A stretch of 45,046 nt of DNA from Cellulomonas sp. APG4 (GTDB lineage: Bacteria; Actinomycetota; Actinomycetes; Actinomycetales; Cellulomonadaceae), in NCBI RefSeq assembly GCF_009996735.1, contig NZ_JAACYI010000027.1, forward strand, positions 1-45,046, written 5' to 3'. Numbering within the stretch: the stretch's first letter is position 1; each line of letters starts with the position of its first letter. Positions 40,447-45,046 of this stretch are shown in pieces. A model generated the notes under the pieces. That model was not told where the DNA came from and made no database searches. It saw only the letters and a program-made list of their open reading frames with translations. A program made the position numbers and the translations under genes.

Positions 40447-41157
40447 GTGACACGCATCGACCAGCGCGGCTCCGACGCCCGCGCCGACCAGCCCCGGACG
40501 GGCCGCCGCGCCCGCCTGGCGATGGTGGGCCTGGCCGTCGTCGTCGGACTGGTCGGGTGCGCACCGGCCGACGACGACGGTCCTCGACCCGAGGCGTCCG
40601 CACCCGCGGCGGCGCCCAGCCCCACACCCACCCCCGCACCGCGCCCGGTACCCGACGTGCCGGTCACTGACGCGGGGATCGACGAGGTCGAGGCGGTGGC
40701 CGCGGTGCCGCCGGTGGACCTCAGCATCCCGTCGCTCGACGTGAGCCTGCCGATCGACGAGGTGGGCGTGGCCGAGGACGGGCAGATGGAGATCCCGCCG
40801 CTCGCCGAGCGCGGTGGCTGGTACCGGTACGGCGCCGCACCCGGCGACCCCGAGGGCACCGCGGTGATCGCGGCGCACGTGGACTCGGTCGCGTCGGCCG
40901 GCGTCGGCCCGTTCGCCCGGCTCGGCGAGGCGCAGGTGGGTGACGAGGTGCAGGTGGTGCGGGCCGACGGCGCGGTGGTGACCTACGCGGTCACCGGTGT
41001 CGAGCGCATCGCGAAGCCCGCCGTCGAGTGGCCCGACGTGTTCGTGCGCGGCGGCCCCGCCCGGCTCGTGCTCGTGACGTGCGGTGGTACGTTCCAGCGG
41101 CAGGCGCGCAGCTACTCCGACAACGTCATCGTCACGGCGGAGCCGGTCGGTGGATGA
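40447..41157 (+). CDS. Class F sortase
   Basis: The 236-residue membrane-bound transpeptidase should attach surface proteins to the cell wall. An N-terminal hydrophobic segment ([17 protein letters not shown]) could also be a lipobox. A Pro/Ala-rich linker and the sortase barrel follow. Catalytic His144 lies in VIAAHVDS and Cys212 in VLVTCGG. The position where the catalytic Arg is usually found (YRDN) reads YSDN, with an Arg three residues earlier in ARSYSDN, so the assignment of Arg is open. The GTG at 40447 follows GAGAGG. The stop overlaps the ECF sigma start (ATGA at 41154-41157). Confidence 0.87.
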   Translation: MTRIDQRGSDARADQPRTGRRARLAMVGLAVVVGLVGCAPADDDGPRPEASAPAAAPSPTPTPAPRPVPDVPVTDAGIDEVEAVAAVPPVDLSIPSLDVSLPIDEVGVAEDGQMEIPPLAERGGWYRYGAAPGDPEGTAVIAAHVDSVASAGVGPFARLGEAQVGDEVQVVRADGAVVTYAVTGVERIAKPAVEWPDVFVRGGPARLVLVTCGGTFQRQARSYSDNVIVTAEPVGG

Positions 41158-41783
41158 TGTCCGCGACGGCGCTCGCACCCGCCCCGACGACGAGGAGGCC
41201 CCGGCTGACCAGCCCCCGCCACCCGACGACGTCCGCTCCCCCCGCGTGGTCGGACGACGAGGTCGCGCGCGCGTTCGCCGTGGGTGACGAGGCCGCGCTC
41301 GCCGAGGCGTTCCGCCGCTGGTCCCCGTTGGTCCACACGCTGGCCCTGCGGACGTTGCGCAGCACGCACGACGCCGAGGACGTGACCCAGCAGGTGTTCG
41401 TCAACGCGTGGCGCGGCCGGGCCGGGTTCGACGCGGACCGGTCGCTCGCGGGATGGCTCACCGGCATCACGCGCAACGTGGTGGTCGACGTGCTGCGCCG
41501 CCGCTCGCGGGACCAGCGCGACGCGGTTGCCGTCGCGGCCGACGGCGTGCCGGTGGCCACCGACGCCGAGGTCGCGTCCGTGGCCGAGCGGCTCACCATG
41601 GCCGACGAGCTGGCCCGCCTGGGCGAGCCGCAGCGGACCATCCTCTCGCTCGCCTTCTACGACGACCTCACGCACGACCAGATCTCCGAGCGGCTCGACC
41701 TGCCGCTCGGCACCGTCAAGAGCCACATCCGACGTAGCCTTCTGCGGCTGCGCGACCGACTGGAGGTGACCCGTGCACGTTGA
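41154..41783 (+). CDS. ECF-type RNA polymerase sigma factor
   Basis: The 209-residue protein has sigma region 2 ([18 protein letters not shown], then [15 protein letters not shown]) and region 4 ([20 protein letters not shown], then [18 protein letters not shown]). It has no extra C-terminal domain. It belongs to the group paired with RskA-type anti-sigma factors (SigK/SigL-like). The gene overlaps both the sortase gene upstream and the anti-sigma gene downstream, so its level is tied to them. It probably controls this operon or other envelope genes. Confidence 0.9.
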   Translation: MMSATALAPAPTTRRPRLTSPRHPTTSAPPAWSDDEVARAFAVGDEAALAEAFRRWSPLVHTLALRTLRSTHDAEDVTQQVFVNAWRGRAGFDADRSLAGWLTGITRNVVVDVLRRRSRDQRDAVAVAADGVPVATDAEVASVAERLTMADELARLGEPQRTILSLAFYDDLTHDQISERLDLPLGTVKSHIRRSLLRLRDRLEVTRAR

Positions 41784-42600
41784 CGACGACGCCCTCGCGC
41801 TCCTCGCGCTCGGGGAGACCCCGTCGGCCGCCGACGCCGAGCACCTGCGCACGTGCGAGCGGTGCACGCGCGAGCTCGCCGCGCTCACCGACGTGGTGCG
41901 CGTGGGCCGCTCCGTGACCGACGACGACGTGCTGGTCGCGCCCGCGGCCGACGTGTGGGGCCGCATCTCCGACGAGCTCGCCCTCGGCACGGGCGGAGCG
42001 GGCGGTGGCTCGGGCACCGGGCTCCAGGCGGCCCCGTCGCTCGCCTCGGTCCCGGACGCAGGCTCCGAGAACCGCACGTCGGAACCCTCGACGCCAGATG
42101 CTCCCGCGACGCCGTCGGGCACCGCGCCCGACGGCGACCTCGCCGCGGTGGTGCCCCTGCGTCGCCGTCGGGCAGCGCCGTGGATCGCCGCCGCGGCGGC
42201 TGCCGGCGTCGTGGCCGGTGGTGCGGGCGGCGCGTGGTGGGCCGGCCAGGACACGAGCCCTGCTCCCGCCGTCGTCGCCCAGGCCTCCCTCGACCCGCTC
42301 CCCGGCTGGCAGGCCACGGGCGAGGCCGTGGTCGAGGAGTCGGACGACGGCACGCGCACCCTGGTGCTCGACCTCGACGCGCCCACCGGCGACGACGCGT
42401 TCCGCGAGGTCTGGCTGATCGACCGCGACGTGACGCGCCTGGTCAGCCTGGGCGTGCTCGACGGCACCGAGGGCCGGTTCACCGTGCCGAGCGGCCTCGA
42501 CCTGAGCGACTTCGCCGTCGTCGACGTGTCCGAGGAGCCCTACGACGGCGACCCGGCGCACTCGGGCGACAGCATCCTGCGCGGTCTGCTCGACACCTGA
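41773..42600 (+). CDS. Zinc anti-sigma factor (RskA-type)
   Basis: The 275-residue membrane protein has an N-terminal ZAS domain with the zinc motif [12 protein letters not shown], a Ser/Thr/Pro linker, one membrane helix ([20 protein letters not shown]) and an external RskA-like domain ([20 protein letters not shown]). It should hold the overlapping sigma factor at the membrane until a surface signal triggers proteolysis. The GTG start overlaps the sigma gene by 11 bases. A hairpin follows the stop. Confidence 0.9.
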   Translation: MHVDDDALALLALGETPSAADAEHLRTCERCTRELAALTDVVRVGRSVTDDDVLVAPAADVWGRISDELALGTGGAGGGSGTGLQAAPSLASVPDAGSENRTSEPSTPDAPATPSGTAPDGDLAAVVPLRRRRAAPWIAAAAAAGVVAGGAGGAWWAGQDTSPAPAVVAQASLDPLPGWQATGEAVVEESDDGTRTLVLDLDAPTGDDAFREVWLIDRDVTRLVSLGVLDGTEGRFTVPSGLDLSDFAVVDVSEEPYDGDPAHSGDSILRGLLDT

Positions 42601-42655
42601 CGCACGAACGGCCGCCCGCACCGCGAGGGGTGGGACGGCCGTCGTCGTGCGCGGT
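42601..42655 (+). terminator. Hairpin after the sortase-sigma operon
   Basis: CGCACGAACGGCCG pairs with CGGCCGTCGTCGTGCG across about 25 bases, with a two-base offset on one side. It lies between the converging anti-sigma and DUF6458-type genes and is probably a terminator for both. Confidence 0.6.
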
Positions 42656-42660
42656 CGCGC

Positions 42661-42891
42661 TCAGCGCACGGGCGGGGGCGTGCGGTCGTCGTAGCGCTCG
42701 ACGACCTCACGGTGCGAGGTGTTCGCCCGCTGGCGGGTGTAGACCATGCCGAGGATCAGGGCGATGATCCCGGCCGCGATGCAGATGTAGCCGACGATGT
42801 TCAGGTTCACGACCTCCCACGTGTCGGGAGCGATCGCGAAGGCCAGGATCGCGCCGACGACGATGAGGAAGATGCCGCTGCCGATGCCCAT
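42661..42891 (-). CDS. DUF6458-like small membrane protein
   Basis: The 76-residue protein starts MGIGSGIFLIVVGAILAFAI and has a second helix (VGYICIAAGIIALILGMVYT) and a charged cytoplasmic tail. The start and helix pattern match a small actinobacterial membrane family (DUF6458) of unknown function. Two in-frame glycine-rich helices suggest a stress-linked membrane protein, but nothing more can be said. The ATG follows GGAGG. Confidence 0.75.
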   Translation of the reverse strand: MGIGSGIFLIVVGAILAFAIAPDTWEVVNLNIVGYICIAAGIIALILGMVYTRQRANTSHREVVERYDDRTPPPVR

Positions 42892-42983
42892 GGTCGAACC
42901 TCCTTGTCAGCGGGCGGGGGCGCCGCCCGTTCGACCACGAGGGTCCCGCAGGTGCGCGCGACGCGCCTGTTGAACGGGCAGGT

Positions 42984-45046
42984 TCACCCTCGTTCGCGAC
43001 CCAGGCGCTCGAGCATCGCGTTGTACTCGGCGAGCTCGGCGTCACCGTCGCGCTCGGCCGCGCGGTCCCGACGACGGGCCGTGCGCTCGTCGTCCCGCGT
43101 CCACGAGACCGCGAGGACGATCGCGAGCGCGAGCATGGGCAGCTCGCTGATCCCCCACGCGACGGCTCCGCCGATCTGCTGGTCCTCGATCGCCGACGGC
43201 CCCCACGGCCGGCCCAGCAGCCCGAACCAGCGCGGCACCAGCAGCGTCTCGTCGCTCACCAGGGCGACCCCGAAGAACGCGTGGAACGCCATGGTCGCGA
43301 ACAGCAGCACGAGGCGTACGGGGTAGGCCGGGCGGCGCGGGCCGGGGTCGATGCCCACGAGCGCGTTGACGAACAGGTACCCCGCGAGGGTGAAGTGGGC
43401 GATCATCGCGAGGTGGCCCACGTAGGTGGTCAGCGCGAGCTCGAACAGGTCGGTGTAGTAGAAGACGATCATCGAGCCGGCGAAGTTGACCGCCGCGACC
43501 ACCGGGTGCGCGAAGAAGGTCGCCCAGCGCGAGTGCACCAGGCCGAGCAGCCACTCGCGCGGACCGCGTGAGCCGTCGGTGCGTGCGGGCAGCGCGCGGG
43601 CCGCGAGCGTCACGGGTGCCGAGAGCGCGAGGAAGATCGGCACCACCATCACCAGCACCATGTGCTGCACCATGTGCGCGCTGAACAGCACGTGCCCGTA
43701 GACGGCCGCACCGCCCGAGGTGGCCCAGGCGAGCACGACGACGCCCGTCACGAGGCTCACGGTGCGGCCGAGCGGCCAGGCGTCGCCGCGGGCGCGCAGG
43801 CGACGCACCCACCGCAGGTAGACGACGACGGCGGCCAGGCAGCCGAGGGCCGGCAGCAGGTCCCACCGGAAGCTCGTGAGCCAGAGCGTCGCCGTGGGTT
43901 CGGGCGGCAGCGGGTGGCCGGTCACGAGCTCAGCCGGCGTGGGCGCGGCGGGGGGCTCGAGCGGCGTGGGCGGCTCGGTCGCACCGAGCGCGGCGGCGAC
44001 GCCCGACACCGCACCCATGACGGCGAGCTCGACGGCCACCAGCCGCCAGAAGAGGGCAGGTGCGCGGGGGCCCGCGGGGCCCGACGCCGGCACCTCGAGG
44101 CGCGGGATGGTCACACGGCGGTGCCACCAGCCGAGGGCGCCGAGGGCCGCGGTGAGCGCGACCTTGGCGAGCACGAGCAGGCCGTAGCGCGTGGTGAACC
44201 CGTCGACGCCGCCCAGGCGCGGGACGGCGTTGACGATCCCCGAGACGCCGACGGCGACGAGCGACCACGCCGCGATCGGTGAGTACCGCGCGACGGCGAC
44301 GCGCAGGTCCGGGCCCAGGCGGTGCGCGACGAGCGCGAGCGCCGCGAGGCCACCGAGCCACAGCGCGGCTCCCGTGAGGTGGAGGAACATCGAGGACAGC
44401 GCGAGCTCGTGGTTGCTCGCCCCCGCGGCGTGGCCGGTGGTCGACTGCATGACCAGCGCGGTGGTGGCCAGCAGCGCCGTGACGAGGGCGCCCCGCGGCC
44501 CCGTGACGAGCAGGGCGACCGCGCTGGTCAGCGCAGCGACCACGGTGATCGCGAGGAGCGTGCGGCCCAGTGAGATCGAGGTGAGGAAGACGCCGAGCTG
44601 GGCGCCGAAGCCCGGGTCGCTCGGGGAGGTGCCCGCGACGCTCGCGTACGTCAGCACCAGGTGCGCGACGCGCGCCGTGGCCCACACGCCGGCCGCGACC
44701 GAGACGACGAGCATCATCGAGGGCCAGGCGTCACCGTGGCCCGATCCCTGCGAACGGCCGGATGCACCGGCGGCGCCAGTGCGGCGGTCGGCCGGTCCGT
44801 CCTGGCGACCTGACGCGCGGCCGGCGGCGGGCCGGTGGCGCGGCAGCACGACGGCGGCCAGCACGGCACCGCCGATCGCGACGGCCGCCGTGATCTCGGC
44901 GAGCGCCGTCAGCGCGGGTAGGCCCCAGCGCGCGGCGGGGCCGGGCTTCAGCAGCGCGCTCCGGGCCGGCGCCCCCCGCCCACGGCAGGGGGGGGGGCGC
45001 CGGGGGCGGGGGGGGGGGGGGACACGAAATGGGCGGGGGGGGAGGT
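42984..45046 (-). CDS. CopD/CtaG-type fusion membrane protein, 5' partial
   Basis: The protein fuses an N-terminal CopD copper-resistance domain (membrane helices with LSSMFLHLTGAALWLGGLAA and TTGHAAGASNHE) to a C-terminal CtaG/caa3 oxidase assembly domain (YGHVLFSAHMVQHMVLVMVV, then FFAHPVVAAVNFAGSMIVFY). Conserved His residues in HMVQHM and HLAMIAH probably bind copper. It should import copper and help load cytochrome oxidase. The frame stays open upstream of the GTG at 44864 through ALTALAEITAAVAIGGAVL, which looks like the family's first helix. The true start is therefore beyond 44940, and the window ends in unreliable poly-G sequence. A short charged tail ends the protein. Confidence 0.88.
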   Translation of the reverse strand, partial: LPPRPFRVPPPPRPRRPPPCRGRGAPARSALLKPGPAARWGLPALTALAEITAAVAIGGAVLAAVVLPRHRPAAGRASGRQDGPADRRTGAAGASGRSQGSGHGDAWPSMMLVVSVAAGVWATARVAHLVLTYASVAGTSPSDPGFGAQLGVFLTSISLGRTLLAITVVAALTSAVALLVTGPRGALVTALLATTALVMQSTTGHAAGASNHELALSSMFLHLTGAALWLGGLAALALVAHRLGPDLRVAVARYSPIAAWSLVAVGVSGIVNAVPRLGGVDGFTTRYGLLVLAKVALTAALGALGWWHRRVTIPRLEVPASGPAGPRAPALFWRLVAVELAVMGAVSGVAAALGATEPPTPLEPPAAPTPAELVTGHPLPPEPTATLWLTSFRWDLLPALGCLAAVVVYLRWVRRLRARGDAWPLGRTVSLVTGVVVLAWATSGGAAVYGHVLFSAHMVQHMVLVMVVPIFLALSAPVTLAARALPARTDGSRGPREWLLGLVHSRWATFFAHPVVAAVNFAGSMIVFYYTDLFELALTTYVGHLAMIAHFTLAGYLFVNALVGIDPGPRRPAYPVRLVLLFATMAFHAFFGVALVSDETLLVPRWFGLLGRPWGPSAIEDQQIGGAVAWGISELPMLALAIVLAVSWTRDDERTARRRDRAAERDGDAELAEYNAMLERLGRERG

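Overview
The window comes from a high-GC actinobacterium, most likely a Cellulomonas-like member of the Micrococcales. Codons end mostly in G or C, GTG and TTG starts are common, and several families are typical of these bacteria (CopD/CtaG fusion, class F sortase with a DUF4397 protein, glucose-family sugar ABC transporters without their own ATPase). The left edge begins inside an IS110-type transposase. The right edge runs into poly-G, so both edges look like assembly ends.

Layout. (a) 1-1155: the end of an IS110 element lies in the orfB of an IS3-family element. (b) 1181-13578: a carbohydrate-use island, visibly less GC-rich than the rest and bounded by IS elements on both sides. It holds an alpha/beta hydrolase, a ROK repressor, a GH2 beta-mannosidase, a LacI-type sugar-sensing protein that lacks its DNA-binding domain, a GH78 alpha-L-rhamnosidase, a CUT1 sugar ABC transporter (binding protein and two permeases, no ATPase) and a divergent nucleoside-hydrolase-like enzyme. 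AT-rich motifs sharing GACTAAAT and a TTAAG-type end lie in both divergent promoter regions, suggesting one ROK regulon. (c) 13672-17228: a second, intact IS3-family element sits between two 5'-truncated genes, a nucleotide-sugar dehydrogenase and an ECF sigma factor whose putative anti-sigma partner remains.

(d) 17270-26978: ordinary high-GC chromosome with a GH65 phosphorylase, a PfkB sugar kinase, an unusual FtsH-like AAA protease, a pirin, a 0.9-kb stretch without genes, a DinB-like protein, a TetR regulator, PncC/CinA and two small envelope proteins. (e) 26985-31780: a tightly packed operon of thioredoxin-NHL protein, Nudix hydrolase and acyltransferase-3/SGNH protein. (f) 31887-34988: an ehuBCDA-like ABC transporter (ectoine/hydroxyectoine or another polar amino acid). 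(g) 35312-39274: a hypothetical protein, a trypsin-like protease with a downstream free-standing copy of its own N-terminal domain, and a secreted beta-helix protein.

(h) 39528-42600: a surface operon of DUF4397 protein, class F sortase, ECF sigma factor and zinc anti-sigma factor. (i) 42661-45046: a small DUF6458-type membrane protein and a CopD/CtaG fusion that runs off the window.

The best candidate for an undescribed system is the island in (b). It looks like a regulated uptake and breakdown pathway for an oligosaccharide with beta-mannosyl and alpha-rhamnosyl ends, with a separate HTH-less sugar sensor translated between the two glycosidases. The protease plus stand-alone pro-domain pair in (g) is the second candidate.
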